Part shown: one piece after another, positions 18,848 through 28,494 of the stretch | How positions within the stretch are numbered: the first letter of the stretch is position 1 | Layout: the number at the start of each line of letters is the position of its first letter | Source: Granulosicoccus sp045106195 | GTDB lineage: Bacteria; Pseudomonadota; Gammaproteobacteria; Granulosicoccales; Granulosicoccaceae | DNA length: 64,000 nucleotides | Assembly: GCA_045106195.1 (NCBI GenBank) | Contig: JBGCEH010000010.1 | Span: forward strand, 124,001-188,000 | Direction: 5' to 3' | Translations under genes and position numbers: made by a program | Notes under the pieces: generated by a model | The model's input: only the letters and a program-made list of their open reading frames with translations | Databases searched by the model: none | Told to the model about the DNA's origin: nothing

Positions 18848-19543
18848 ATGATTCGAATTTTAACGACCAAGAGACCCCTTGTAGCTACAGCCACTGCAGC
18901 TCTTCTGGCCGGCGCATTGACAGGTTCAGTTTTTGCACAGGATGACAAGCTCGCCACGCAAGAAGCAAAGGTCAGCTACGGCCTCGGCATGATGATCGGT
19001 GAGCGCGTATTGGGACAATACGGCGAGCTCGATTTCGACCTGCTGATCGAAGCTATGAAAGCCCAGCACGCGGGCGAAGAGACGCTCATGAGCATGGATG
19101 ATGCCCAAATGACGCTTCAGACTCAACAAGAAGAAGTAGCGGCAGCGGCAGTAGCGAAAGCCAGTGCGGCGGGACAAGCCTACCTGGCTGAAAACGCAGC
19201 GCGTGAAGGCGTGACAGTGACGGAAAGCGGCCTTCAATACGAAGTATTGACGGCCGCCGACGGCGACATGCCAACCGAAGAAAGTACTGTCAGTGTGCAT
19301 TATGTAGGCACCCTCATGGACGGCACCGAATTCGACAGCTCAATCGCCCGCGGCGAGCCAGCATCATTTCCTCTAAAAGGTGTGATTCCAGGCTGGACCG
19401 AAGGCTTGCAACTGATGCCTCTTGGCAGCAAGTACCGCTTTGTCATCCCGTCTGATCTCGCCTATGGCGATCGCGGTGCTGGCCAGGCAATCGGACCTGG
19501 CGAGACTCTGATTTTCGAAGTGGAATTACTCGAAATCAAGTAA
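18848..19543 (+). CDS. Exported FKBP-type peptidyl-prolyl isomerase (FkpA/FklB-like)
   Basis: 231 residues from ATG 18848, chosen because it opens on a signal peptide (Ala/Leu-rich, cleavage after SVFAQ); the longer frame overlaps the previous gene out of phase. A helical dimerisation domain (about 28-120, rich in Ala/Gln/Glu) precedes a classic FKBP domain (about 125-231) with VSVHYVGTLMDGTEFDSS, GVIPGWTEGLQLM and the AYGDRGAG flap. Periplasmic folding of proline-containing proteins is the family role. Confidence 0.93.
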   Translation: MIRILTTKRPLVATATAALLAGALTGSVFAQDDKLATQEAKVSYGLGMMIGERVLGQYGELDFDLLIEAMKAQHAGEETLMSMDDAQMTLQTQQEEVAAAAVAKASAAGQAYLAENAAREGVTVTESGLQYEVLTAADGDMPTEESTVSVHYVGTLMDGTEFDSSIARGEPASFPLKGVIPGWTEGLQLMPLGSKYRFVIPSDLAYGDRGAGQAIGPGETLIFEVELLEIK

Positions 19544-19557
19544 TTCTGACTGACCCG

Positions 19558-19598
19558 CCCCGGCAAGCCTCTGGTAAATTTCGTCAGGCTTGCCGGGG
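19558..19598 (+). terminator. Perfect 13-bp hairpin after the FKBP gene
   Basis: CCCCGGCAAGCCT and AGGCTTGCCGGGG form a perfect stem with a 15-base loop, just after the stop at 19543 and just before the next gene. No T-run follows, so it may act as a weak terminator or an mRNA-end stabiliser. Confidence 0.6.
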
Positions 19599-19626
19599 TG
19601 ATCATCGAACATGACAAGGAGCCGGC

Positions 19627-20379
19627 ATGAGCAAAAAGGTTGCCCTGATAACCGGAGCCGCACGCGGTATCGGACTCGCCACTAGCAAACTCATGCTGTT
19701 GCAGGGCTTCTCGGTCGCCATGGTAGACCGCGATACCGAAGCACTGTCAACGGCTGTCGCAACCCTTACCCCGGTTCTGCCACTCCCTATCGATGTCTCC
19801 ATCCCCTCCGATGTCGATAAGGCCATTGCCGCAACGCTCGACCAGTTCGGCCGTATAGACTGCCTTGTCAACAATGCCGGTGTCGCAGAATTCGGCCCCA
19901 TCGAAGGCACCACCTTTGAGCAATGGCGACGCGTTATGTCTACCAACCTCGACGGCACCTTCCTGTGCTCACAAGCTGCAACAGAATCGCTCATCAAGAC
20001 CCGTGGCTGCATCGTCAACATAGCCAGCATCTCAGGCCTGCGAGCATCCACCTTGCGAGTAGCCTACGGAACATCCAAAGCAGCTGTTATACAATTCACG
20101 CAACAACAGGCCGTTGAACTTGCCGAGTATGGCGTACGCGCAAACTGCGTCGCCCCAGGACCTGTTAGAACCAAACTTGCCATGGCTGTTCACACTCCCG
20201 AAATCATAGCGGCCTATCATGACGCCATCCCACTCAACCGTTACGGCAACGAAGACGAAATAGCCAACGTCATTGCATTTTTGTGTTCCGATGCAGCGAG
20301 CTACGTCAACGGACAAACCATCGCAGTGGACGGCGGCTTTGAAAGTACAGGCGTGGGTTTGCCAGCGTTAAGGGAATAG
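19627..20379 (+). CDS. Short-chain dehydrogenase/reductase
   Basis: 250 residues, classical SDR. TGAARGIG near residue 10 for NAD(P), NNAG near 87, catalytic Ser in the IASIS segment, YGTSK with Tyr and Lys, and a C-terminal VNGQTIAVDGG. An Asp at the end of the second strand (VDRD) points to NAD(H). The gene converges with betA, leaving 2 bases between stops. The substrate is unknown; it may serve the choline cluster, but nothing in the sequence proves that. Confidence 0.9.
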   Translation: MSKKVALITGAARGIGLATSKLMLLQGFSVAMVDRDTEALSTAVATLTPVLPLPIDVSIPSDVDKAIAATLDQFGRIDCLVNNAGVAEFGPIEGTTFEQWRRVMSTNLDGTFLCSQAATESLIKTRGCIVNIASISGLRASTLRVAYGTSKAAVIQFTQQQAVELAEYGVRANCVAPGPVRTKLAMAVHTPEIIAAYHDAIPLNRYGNEDEIANVIAFLCSDAASYVNGQTIAVDGGFESTGVGLPALRE

Positions 20380-20381
20380 CA

Positions 20382-22073
20382 CTACCGATCACCACCTTCA
20401 ACACTGCGTTGACAAGTCTCCCAATCCTTAGGCACCCAGACAGGCACATCCTCTGCAGGTAATTGCCGCCCCATTATCAGATCAGCAGCACGCTCCCCCA
20501 CCATCATGCTGGGTGAGTTTAAATTACCATTGGTTATGGTAGGGAAAATAGACGAATCCACCACTCTCAAACGGTTAACACCGCGCACACGGCATTGCCC
20601 ATCAAGCACAGCCATAGGATCACTGTCAGCGCCCATCTTCACCGTGCAAGACGGATGATAAGCACTCTCGACATTCTCACGAACCCATTTATCAATCGCT
20701 TCATCAGTGTCAATATGCATACCGGGCTGAATCTCATCACCCCGAAACGGCTTTAGGGATTGCTGCTGCAATACTTCCCGAGTGAGCCGAATGGTATCCC
20801 GCCAATCCTTCACATCCTGATCATCCTGCAGATAGTTGAACAGGATTTTCGGTGCATCATAAGCATCACTGGAACGAATGGATACCGATCCGCGACTGCG
20901 CGGTTTATTGGGTCCGACATGTACCTGAAACCCATCCCCTGCAAACGCTGCGCGCCCGTCATAGCGCATGGCTCCCGGCAAAAAATGATACTGGATATTC
21001 GGCCACTTAAGCCCGGCACGTGAACGAATAAACCCACAGGATTCAAAATGATTTGTCGCCCCCAGACCTTCTCTGGTGACCACCCATCGAGCCCCGATCA
21101 GCCCCTTCCGCCACCATGACAAATGACGGTTGAGCGACACCGGCTGCTTGCACTCATATTGAAAATACACTTCTAGATGATCCTGCAGATTCGCCCCCAC
21201 CCCCGGCGCATCTACCCTCACGGACACATCCGCAGTTTTCAATACATCAGCAGGACCAATACCCGAGCGCTGCAAAATGGAAGGTGACCCGATGGACCCC
21301 GCGCTGAGTATCACCTCGGTGCGTCCAAACACCTTAAGATACCGCCCTGATGTCCGGTACCGCACGCCTACCGCCGTATCCCCTTCAAACAACACCTGAT
21401 CAATAGTCACGCGCGGAATGATTTTCAGATTGGATCGCGATTTTACAGGCTCAAGATACGCACGTGACGAAGACGCACGCACCCCGCCATCAACCGACAT
21501 ATGTTTCTGCCCGAACCCTTCCTGCTGATACCCGTTAAAGTCAGATGTAAACGGATATCCCGCCTCCTCTCCAGCACTGATAAAAGCCTGATACAACGGA
21601 TTGAGCTTCATATCATTACCCGCATTGACTCCCACCGGTCCATCACCACCACGATACCGATTGGCCCCCAGATACCATCGCTCCATGCGCTTGTAATACG
21701 GCAGGCAGTTAGCATAATTCCAGCCACTGGCACCCTGCTCTTCCCACTGATCGATATCGTGCGCATTACCGCGAACAAAAGCCATTCCATTGATCGACGA
21801 AGAACCACCAATAACCTTGCCCCTGGGACAATCAAGCTTGCGACCATCGAGCCCGGGCTCAGGCTCCGATTCATATCCCCAATTGTACTTGTCCATATTC
21901 ATGGGGATGGACAAAGCCGTGGGCATACGAATAAACAAACTGTGATCCGAACCGCCTGCCTCCAACAATGCAACCTTGACTCCCGGATCTTCAGATAGCC
22001 TCGCCGCCAACACACAACCGGCAGAGCCGGCACCCACGATCACATAGTCAAACTCATTTATATCGCCACTCAT
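20382..22073 (-). CDS. betA: Choline dehydrogenase-like GMC oxidoreductase
   Basis: 563 residues. The N-terminal FAD motif YVIVGAGSAGCVLA is followed by the GMC signatures PRGKVIGGSSSINGM near 85 and SAGSIGSPSILQRSGIG near 260. The catalytic His is in the SAYHPSCTVKMG region and Asn in NGNLNSPSMM. It fits BetA, which oxidises choline to betaine aldehyde (and often on to betaine). Its ATG overlaps the betC stop by one base (TGATG), implying coupled translation, so choline freed from choline-O-sulfate is the likely substrate. No betB, betI or choline transporter is in the window. Confidence 0.9.
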   Translation of the reverse strand: MSGDINEFDYVIVGAGSAGCVLAARLSEDPGVKVALLEAGGSDHSLFIRMPTALSIPMNMDKYNWGYESEPEPGLDGRKLDCPRGKVIGGSSSINGMAFVRGNAHDIDQWEEQGASGWNYANCLPYYKRMERWYLGANRYRGGDGPVGVNAGNDMKLNPLYQAFISAGEEAGYPFTSDFNGYQQEGFGQKHMSVDGGVRASSSRAYLEPVKSRSNLKIIPRVTIDQVLFEGDTAVGVRYRTSGRYLKVFGRTEVILSAGSIGSPSILQRSGIGPADVLKTADVSVRVDAPGVGANLQDHLEVYFQYECKQPVSLNRHLSWWRKGLIGARWVVTREGLGATNHFESCGFIRSRAGLKWPNIQYHFLPGAMRYDGRAAFAGDGFQVHVGPNKPRSRGSVSIRSSDAYDAPKILFNYLQDDQDVKDWRDTIRLTREVLQQQSLKPFRGDEIQPGMHIDTDEAIDKWVRENVESAYHPSCTVKMGADSDPMAVLDGQCRVRGVNRLRVVDSSIFPTITNGNLNSPSMMVGERAADLIMGRQLPAEDVPVWVPKDWETCQRSVEGGDR

Positions 22074-23629
22074 CAGTTACTCCCGTGATTCATTGGCGGC
22101 GTTGCTGGACGTACCGGCACCCGGTTGCCTGCTTCTACGTCATTCAAATCCAAATGATTACGCATGAAGCGCTCCGATGCATTCAGTACCGGCTGATGAT
22201 CCCACGGTGTGAAACGCCCCTGACGCAACGCCTCGTAGCAGAGAATCCGCCGTTGCTGGTTCTCACGAATATCATCATCGAGCGCATCCAGACTCCAGCG
22301 CGACGCCAGCAAGGCATTAAAGTGGGCAAGCGTGTCCCTATGCGCATCCACGCTGGCCAGATTGACCAATTCATTCGGGTCATATGCCAGATTATAAAGC
22401 TGCACGGGATCTGACTCGCAATAAACAAACTTCCAGTCACCTTGCCTTAGCATGATTAGCGTCGACACCGATCCCTCTGCCATATACTCACAGGCAATCA
22501 GCCGGTCGCTTATCTCCTCACCCATAGCCGCCGCAACCAGACTCTGCCCATCCAGCGGAATCACAAGTTCGCTATGACCGACCCCCGCAAGCTCCAGCAG
22601 CGTAGGCAACACATCCATGGCGGAAGCTGGCATCGAGACATTGCGCGGAACAAACCGACCTGGCGCACTGATCGACAAGGGAATACGCCCCGCGCCCTCA
22701 AAAAAATTCATCTTGTACCACAACCCACGCTCACCCAACATATCACCGTGATCCGAAACAAACACGACCACCGTGTCATCTCCATACCCACACTCATCCA
22801 GCGTTTCAAGCAGCTCGCCAACCTTCTCATCCAGATAACTGATGTTCGCGCAATAAGCTCGACGTGCATTCTTCACATGCTCATCGCTCACATCAAATCG
22901 ATTGGCATCCACTGCATTGAAAATACGCTGGCTATGCGGATCGCGTTGTTCCTCCCCCAACGGCCCGACAACAGGCGCTGGAATATCAATCCCTTCATAC
23001 ATATCCCAGTACTTTGGCCGTGCAGTATAAGGGTCATGCGGATGCGTGAAACTGGCCGTCAAACAAAAAGGTCGACCGTCCTTGCCCCGCGCGATGTCAA
23101 GCAGCGTACGCCGCGCGTGATACACCACTTCATCGTCGTACTCCAGCTGATTCGATGTATGCGCAACGCCTGCTTCAGTCACAGAAGACAAGTTGTGATA
23201 CCACCAGTCAACCCGTTCATAAGGCACGCGCCAATCCGGCGTCCAGCCAAAATCTGCGGGGTAAATATCCGTCGTCAGACGATCCTCGAACCCATGCAAC
23301 TGATCAGCCCCGACAAAATGCATCTTGCCACTTAGCGCGGTGTAATAGCCCGCACGTCGTAAGTAATGCGCAAACGTTGGTAGATTGGATGGAAACTCAG
23401 CCGCATTGTCATACACCGTTGTGCCCGAAGGCAGCAACCCTGTCATGAACGAGGCGCGCGCCGGTGTACACAACGGGCTGGGCGAATACGCATTGTTGAA
23501 ATTAACACTTCGCTCATGCAAGGCACGCAAATTAGGCGCGTGCAAAAACGACGCAGGCCCATCATCCCAGAAGGTTCCCGTCAGTTGATCAACCATCAGA
23601 ATCAGAAAATTGGGTTGTTTGTTCTTCAT
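22073..23629 (-). CDS. betC: Choline-sulfatase
   Basis: 518 residues from ATG 23629. Sulfatase signature CTPARAS with Cys54, the residue converted to formylglycine; metal and substrate residues MVDQL, GKMHFVG and SDHGDMLGERGLWYK are present. The long stretch LHGFEDRLTTDIYPADFGWTPDW is typical of choline-O-sulfate hydrolases, as is the C-terminal extension that shapes the active site of the tetramer. It hydrolyses choline-O-sulfate to choline and sulfate in the cytoplasm. The start is uncertain: the purine run GGAAG is almost adjacent to this ATG, and the same frame stays open for 61 codons upstream, up to the upp stop, encoding an MttB-like tail. Confidence 0.93.
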   Translation of the reverse strand: MKNKQPNFLILMVDQLTGTFWDDGPASFLHAPNLRALHERSVNFNNAYSPSPLCTPARASFMTGLLPSGTTVYDNAAEFPSNLPTFAHYLRRAGYYTALSGKMHFVGADQLHGFEDRLTTDIYPADFGWTPDWRVPYERVDWWYHNLSSVTEAGVAHTSNQLEYDDEVVYHARRTLLDIARGKDGRPFCLTASFTHPHDPYTARPKYWDMYEGIDIPAPVVGPLGEEQRDPHSQRIFNAVDANRFDVSDEHVKNARRAYCANISYLDEKVGELLETLDECGYGDDTVVVFVSDHGDMLGERGLWYKMNFFEGAGRIPLSISAPGRFVPRNVSMPASAMDVLPTLLELAGVGHSELVIPLDGQSLVAAAMGEEISDRLIACEYMAEGSVSTLIMLRQGDWKFVYCESDPVQLYNLAYDPNELVNLASVDAHRDTLAHFNALLASRWSLDALDDDIRENQQRRILCYEALRQGRFTPWDHQPVLNASERFMRNHLDLNDVEAGNRVPVRPATPPMNHGSN

Positions 23630-23812
23630 CTTCCAGGAATCCGTAGCTACGCCACCATCGGTCTTTCGCTGAGCAACAAACGCATTAAGCGCATCACAAA
23701 TGGCATCATCGACCGGTGGCGCTTGACAGGTCGAAAGCCGCTCTTCGTACACCCTGTTTGCATTTTCCCAGCCTTTGGTGTGGAACGTCGACCGCACCGC
23801 TTTACCACTCTT
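23630..23812 (-). pseudogene. C-terminal relic of an MttB-type methyltransferase, in frame with betC
   Basis: 61 open codons between the upp stop and the betC ATG. The segment with ENANRVYEERL, then QAPPVDDAICDALNAFVAQRK, matches in spacing and key residues the end of trimethylamine/glycine-betaine:corrinoid methyltransferases (R/N-A-N-x-x-W/Y, then E/Q-A-P-P-x-D-x-A-I, then L-x-x-F-V-A-x-R-K). The rest of such a gene is absent; upp occupies the upstream side. It could be translated as an N-terminal extension of BetC from GTG 23797. The match is from memory and needs a profile search. Confidence 0.6.
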
Positions 23813-24472
23813 CTACTTAGTCCCGAAAATTCGGTCGCCAGCATCACCCAGGCCCGGCACAATGTAGCCATGCTCGTTCAACATCTCATCGACCGCGGCA
23901 GTTACGATGGGCACATCCGGATGAGCCTTGTTGAAAGCCTTGATCCCTTCCGGCGCTGAGATAAGGCAGACAAACCGCATGTCATTGGCCCCACCTTCCT
24001 TCAAGCGCTGAACAGCGGAGATAGCTGAGTTTGCCGTAGCCAGCATCGGGTCGACGACAATAATAAGCCGGTCTTTCATGTGGCTAGGCACCTTGTAGTA
24101 GTACTCCACCGCCTCCAGCGTTTCCGGATCCCGATACAAGCCCACATGCCCTACCCTTGCCGAAGGAATCACATCCAGCATCCCGTCAAGCATGCCGTTA
24201 CCCGCACGTAAAATCGAGATAAAGGCAAGCTTCCTGCCCTCCAGCATGGGTGCATCCATTCCCTGCACCGGTGTCTCGATAGCGGTCGTGGTCAGCGGCA
24301 GATCTTTCGTTACTTCGAAACACAACAACCATGAAATCTCTCGAAGCAGCGCTCTGAACGCGGACGATGATTGCTCCTTGCGCCGCATCAACGTCAGCTT
24401 GTGCTGGACCAGTGGATGTCTTACAAGAGTGGCGACAATGCCTTTATCCTGAAGGTCCTGTTCGGTCAGCAT
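23813..24472 (-). CDS. upp: Uracil phosphoribosyltransferase
   Basis: 219 residues, full length and ending in the usual GTK. The PRPP-binding loop VVDPMLATANSA, the RAGNGMLDGM segment and the uracil-binding GLGDAGDRIFGT motif are all intact. It forms UMP from uracil and PRPP in pyrimidine salvage. It follows ettA by 46 bases on the same strand and runs straight into the MttB relic and betC. Confidence 0.96.
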   Translation of the reverse strand: MLTEQDLQDKGIVATLVRHPLVQHKLTLMRRKEQSSSAFRALLREISWLLCFEVTKDLPLTTTAIETPVQGMDAPMLEGRKLAFISILRAGNGMLDGMLDVIPSARVGHVGLYRDPETLEAVEYYYKVPSHMKDRLIIVVDPMLATANSAISAVQRLKEGGANDMRFVCLISAPEGIKAFNKAHPDVPIVTAAVDEMLNEHGYIVPGLGDAGDRIFGTK

Positions 24473-24518
24473 GAGGGGCGATCTCCGTGGTCAGTGTTAA
24501 TGGTGGCAGCCTGTCGGG

Positions 24519-26186
24519 TTAACTTGCCAGTTTTTTGTAGCGTACACGCTTGGGCTGCGCAGCGGCGTCACCTAACCTCTCACGCCTGTCAGCTTCGTAT
24601 TCGGTGTAGTTACCATCAAAAAAATTGATTTCACCAGGATCTTCATAAGCCAGAATATGCGTAGCCACCCTGTCCAGAAACCATCGATCGTGCGAGATCA
24701 CAATGGCACTTCCGGCGAAATCCAGCAAGGCCTCTTCCAGAGCCCGCAAGGTTTCCACATCCAGATCGTTCGAGGGCTCATCCAGCAAAAGCACGTTAGC
24801 GCCCTGCTTCAAGGTCAGCGCCAAATGCAAACGACCCCGCTCCCCGCCCGAAAGATCCTTGACAAACTTCTGCTGGTCACTGCCCTTGAAATTAAAACGT
24901 CCCACGTACTGACGGGCTGGCATCTCGTAATTGTTGATGCGAATAACATCGCTTCCTTCAGCGAGCACATCAAATACTGTTTTGTCCCCATCAAGATCAT
25001 CACGACTTTGATCAACATAGGCAAGCTTGACAGTCTCTCCCAGCTCAATGCTGCCTCCATCAGGCTCTTCACGCCCCATCAACATTCGGAACAATGTGGA
25101 CTTACCCGCACCGTTACCACCAATAACACCCACAATAGAGCCCTTGGGCATACTGAACGACAGGTCTTCAATCAACACCCGATCGCCATAGCGTTTCGTG
25201 ACGTTAACAAAATCAATGACCTTGTCACCCAATCGCTCACCCGGTGGAATATAAATCTCGTTTGTCTCAGAGCGCTTCTGAAATTCCTGCGACTGCATTT
25301 CTTCAAAACGCTGCAACCGTGCCTTCGACTTTGACTGCCGCCCCTTTGCACCCTGACGCACCCATTCAAGTTCTGCCTTCATGGCCTTGGCATGGGAAGA
25401 CTCTTGTTTGGATTCTTGCTCCAGACGCGCAGACTTCTGATCGAGCCAGCCCGAGTAATTACCCTCATACGGAATGCCAGAGCCTCGATCAAGTTCAAGA
25501 ATCCAGCCCGCTACGTTGTCCAGAAAGTAACGATCGTGCGTAATGGCCACTACGGTGCCATTGAAATCGTGCAAAAAATGCTCAAGCCAGGCGACAGAAT
25601 CAGCATCAAGATGGTTTGTTGGTTCATCCAGAAGTAACATATCAGGACCAGACAAAAGCAATCGACAGAGGGCAACACGCCGTTTCTCACCACCAGACAG
25701 ATGCGCCACATTTTCGTCCCACGGTGGCAGCCGCAAGGCATCCGCCGCAATGTCCATCTGCATCTGCAGATTATGCGCATCAGCAGCTTCAATTACCGCC
25801 TCCAGCCGCGCCTGTTCTGCGGCAAGCGCATCAAAATCAGCATCCGGCTCAGCATAGGCGGCGTACACCTCGTCAAGTCGCGTCTGCGCCGCCTTGATTT
25901 CGTCAACCGCCTCCTCCACAACCTCCTTAACCGTTTTATCCGGGTCCAGCTGAGGCTCCTGCTCCAGGTAACCGACCTTGATACCGGCCATTGGCCGTGC
26001 CTCACCTTCGATTTCCTCATCCAGCCCTGCCATGATCTTCAGCAGTGTGGATTTGCCCGAGCCATTCAGCCCCAGGACACCAATTTTGGCGCCCGGGAAG
26101 AATGACAGGGAGATATTCTTGAGAATCTGACGCTTGGGCGGCACGATCTTGCCAACCCGGTTCATCGTGTAGACGTACTGAGCCAT
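24519..26186 (-). CDS. ettA: Energy-dependent translational throttle protein
   Basis: 555 residues, ABC-F protein with two ATPase domains. Walker A sites GLNGSGKST and GGNGAGKST, signatures LSGGEKRR and LSGGERGR, and an Arg/Lys/Gln-rich linker between the domains that reaches the P-site tRNA. The N-terminus AQYVYTMNRVGKIVPP is the EttA hallmark. It binds the ribosomal E site and gates the first elongation step according to the ATP/ADP ratio. Confidence 0.96.
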   Translation of the reverse strand: MAQYVYTMNRVGKIVPPKRQILKNISLSFFPGAKIGVLGLNGSGKSTLLKIMAGLDEEIEGEARPMAGIKVGYLEQEPQLDPDKTVKEVVEEAVDEIKAAQTRLDEVYAAYAEPDADFDALAAEQARLEAVIEAADAHNLQMQMDIAADALRLPPWDENVAHLSGGEKRRVALCRLLLSGPDMLLLDEPTNHLDADSVAWLEHFLHDFNGTVVAITHDRYFLDNVAGWILELDRGSGIPYEGNYSGWLDQKSARLEQESKQESSHAKAMKAELEWVRQGAKGRQSKSKARLQRFEEMQSQEFQKRSETNEIYIPPGERLGDKVIDFVNVTKRYGDRVLIEDLSFSMPKGSIVGVIGGNGAGKSTLFRMLMGREEPDGGSIELGETVKLAYVDQSRDDLDGDKTVFDVLAEGSDVIRINNYEMPARQYVGRFNFKGSDQQKFVKDLSGGERGRLHLALTLKQGANVLLLDEPSNDLDVETLRALEEALLDFAGSAIVISHDRWFLDRVATHILAYEDPGEINFFDGNYTEYEADRRERLGDAAAQPKRVRYKKLAS

Positions 26187-26341
26187 TACTTATCCGCGTG
26201 GGTAAAAGAGGGTAGTGTATACGGATTTGCCACCTCGCTTGTTTACAAGAATCGGTGCTGGCCTAAATGGTGCTGCGTAGCGAACTTGCCGCTTCAGAAC
26301 TACACTAAGTCCAGCTCATACTCATAACAGGAACCTTCTGC

Positions 26342-27580
26342 ATGTTTGCATCGTTCTTTCCATCACCCAAGACGTTCTTCCTGTCCGCCGTGGCCTGGTT
26401 TTTCATCACACTGGCAATCTGGTACGGATTTGCCGATGGGTGGGCAGCTCAGTTAAGTCTGATGCGCGAAGCCTTGCCAACAGTCGAGGGTCAGCGCCCC
26501 CCATTCCTGAATCCTGACAAGATATGGTTATATCAATACATCATTCTAGTCACAGCCATATTCTGCTGTTTCTGGTATTTCAGGGATCGCAACCGCTGGT
26601 ATTGGTGGGCGGTCTGTGGAAGTGCGATTATTCTATTGGTTACGTACTTTCAGGTTCAGTTGGGCGTTTTTATCAACAACTGGTACGGTGATTTTTACGA
26701 CCTTATCCAGTTAGCACTGTCTGATAAAGGAACAAGCACAATTACATCCGAGCAGTTTTTCGGGAAGCTGTTCACCTTGCTCTATATCCTGATTCCCAAC
26801 ATCATCGTACTCGTGATGTTCGCTTTTTTCACGTCTCATTATGTATTCCGGTGGCGCTCTGCGATGAACGACTACTACATGACGCATTGGGACCAGCTAA
26901 GAAATATCGAGGGTGCTGCGCAGCGTGTGCAAGAAGATACCATGCGTTTCGCATCTATCATGGAAGGCCTCGGCTCCGCCTTTATCAGTGCGATCATGAC
27001 GCTGATTGCCTTCTTGCCTCTATTGTGGGAGCTATCCAAAGAAGTAACCGAACTGCCTCTTGTAGGTGCTGTCAACGGCTCACTCGTGTTTGTTGCCATC
27101 CTTTCTGCCATGTTCGGCACTGTCCTTCTTGCCGCCGTAGGCTATCGCCTTCCCGGCCTGGAATTCAACAACCAGAAAGTTGAGGCGGCATACCGTAAAG
27201 AGCTGGTTTATGGAGAAGATAACCATGACAGAGCAGAACCTCCAACGATGAAGGAGTTGTTTTCTGGTGTCAGAAAGAATTACTTCAAACTTTACTTCAA
27301 CTATCTGTATTTCAACGTCTTCCGATATGCGTACTTACAGGGCGCAAATTTTATTCCTCTCATCGCCCTTGGACCGACCATTATTGCTGGTGTAATCACG
27401 TTTGGTATTTATCAACAAATCAACCAGGCATTCTCACGCGTTGAAAATTCGTTCCAGTTTCTCGTTAATTCATGGACAACCATTATCGAGCTTATGTCAA
27501 TTCACAAGCGACTAAAATCTTTTGAATCACGAATCAATGTCGATCAGCACGACAAAGCGGAACCTGCACTTCAGCTCTAG
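26342..27580 (+). CDS. sbmA: SbmA/BacA-family peptide transporter
   Basis: 412 residues with about eight membrane segments and no nucleotide-binding domain, as in SbmA/BacA proton-driven importers. The family pattern is clear: NNWYGDFYDLIQ, YYMTHWDQLRNIEGAAQRVQEDT cut to its key Trp, Arg and Glu positions, and NFIPLIALGP. It imports proline-rich peptides, microcins and related compounds into the cytoplasm. It stands alone, divergent from ettA by 155 bases. Confidence 0.93.
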   Translation: MFASFFPSPKTFFLSAVAWFFITLAIWYGFADGWAAQLSLMREALPTVEGQRPPFLNPDKIWLYQYIILVTAIFCCFWYFRDRNRWYWWAVCGSAIILLVTYFQVQLGVFINNWYGDFYDLIQLALSDKGTSTITSEQFFGKLFTLLYILIPNIIVLVMFAFFTSHYVFRWRSAMNDYYMTHWDQLRNIEGAAQRVQEDTMRFASIMEGLGSAFISAIMTLIAFLPLLWELSKEVTELPLVGAVNGSLVFVAILSAMFGTVLLAAVGYRLPGLEFNNQKVEAAYRKELVYGEDNHDRAEPPTMKELFSGVRKNYFKLYFNYLYFNVFRYAYLQGANFIPLIALGPTIIAGVITFGIYQQINQAFSRVENSFQFLVNSWTTIIELMSIHKRLKSFESRINVDQHDKAEPALQL

Positions 27581-27599
27581 GAAATTTCAAATGCTATAG

Positions 27600-27625
27600 A
27601 TGCAAGCGTCTCCGGGCGCTTGCAT
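27600..27625 (+). terminator. Hairpin after sbmA
   Basis: ATGCAAGCG and CGCTTGCAT form a perfect 9-bp stem with an 8-base loop, 20 bases after the sbmA stop; only a short TTG follows. Probably the sbmA transcript end. The remaining bases to 27823 hold no gene I can support. Confidence 0.55.
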
Positions 27626-27823
27626 TTGCTCGCTAAAGGGTAGTCTTGCTTGCGCTGAACAAGCTTGCGTAAGCTGCATAAGAGGTTTTCCGGTGAAAAC
27701 TATCAATGGTGCAGCGGGAAAACACACCAGCCGGAGGGCTTACCTCAGACTTGAACATCCAGTCGAACTGTCAACAACTACGCGCTAGTAGATGTCCCAA
27801 GGTTACACTCCAGAGACTAGAGG

Positions 27824-28342
27824 TCAAACCTCCCGCAATCCTGCGTTGTACATATCAATCTTGCCCACATAACTTTCAACCCCAGACGCAATCACAGCCA
27901 ACGCCGCCTCACTAACCGGTTTGATGATCTTTGCGGGTGAGCCTAGTACCAGTGACCCATCGGGTATCTGCATGTTTTCGGTGACCAGAGCATTTGCACC
28001 GATTAGGCAATTTCGACCGATGACCGCATTGTTCAGAATCACGGCATTCATGCCAACAAGGCTGCCATCACCAATGGTGCAGCCGTGAAGCATGACCTTG
28101 TGGCCGATGGTTACCCGCTTGCCAATATCCAGGGGAATGCCGGGATCTACGTGCAATACGGCACCGTCCTGGATATTACTGGCATCGCCAATTCGAATGG
28201 GCTCGTTGTCGCCGCGCAACACCGCGTTGAACCAGATACTCACATCGCGCCCAGTGATGACTTGGCCAACGACCGCAGCATTCGGTGCCACGAAGCAATG
28301 CTCCCCAAATTCTGGAGTGTTGTTCCCCAATGCATAAATCAT
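27824..28342 (-). CDS. Gamma-class carbonic anhydrase family protein (YrdA/PaaY type)
   Basis: 172 residues, left-handed beta-helix of hexapeptide repeats. The three zinc-binding His are His64, His81 and His86 (AVLHVD, GHKVMLHGC), and the LRGDN and NIQDG motifs of the family are intact. Members range from CO2 hydration to thioesterase activity; the true role here is unknown. It lies alone between convergent sbmA and the divergent HAMP-protein gene. Confidence 0.92.
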   Translation of the reverse strand: MIYALGNNTPEFGEHCFVAPNAAVVGQVITGRDVSIWFNAVLRGDNEPIRIGDASNIQDGAVLHVDPGIPLDIGKRVTIGHKVMLHGCTIGDGSLVGMNAVILNNAVIGRNCLIGANALVTENMQIPDGSLVLGSPAKIIKPVSEAALAVIASGVESYVGKIDMYNAGLREV

Positions 28343-28494
28343 GTCGTTTTCTCAAGTCTGGCGAAGACGTAAAGCATAATGGAATACGCCGTCAAATTAT
28401 GCTGATATGAGCACTAATGCTCAATATCGCTCAAAGGTCTGCTTCAGCCGCCCTATGCTTGTTCCGCTACCTCCTTTGTACACACCATTGGCAG

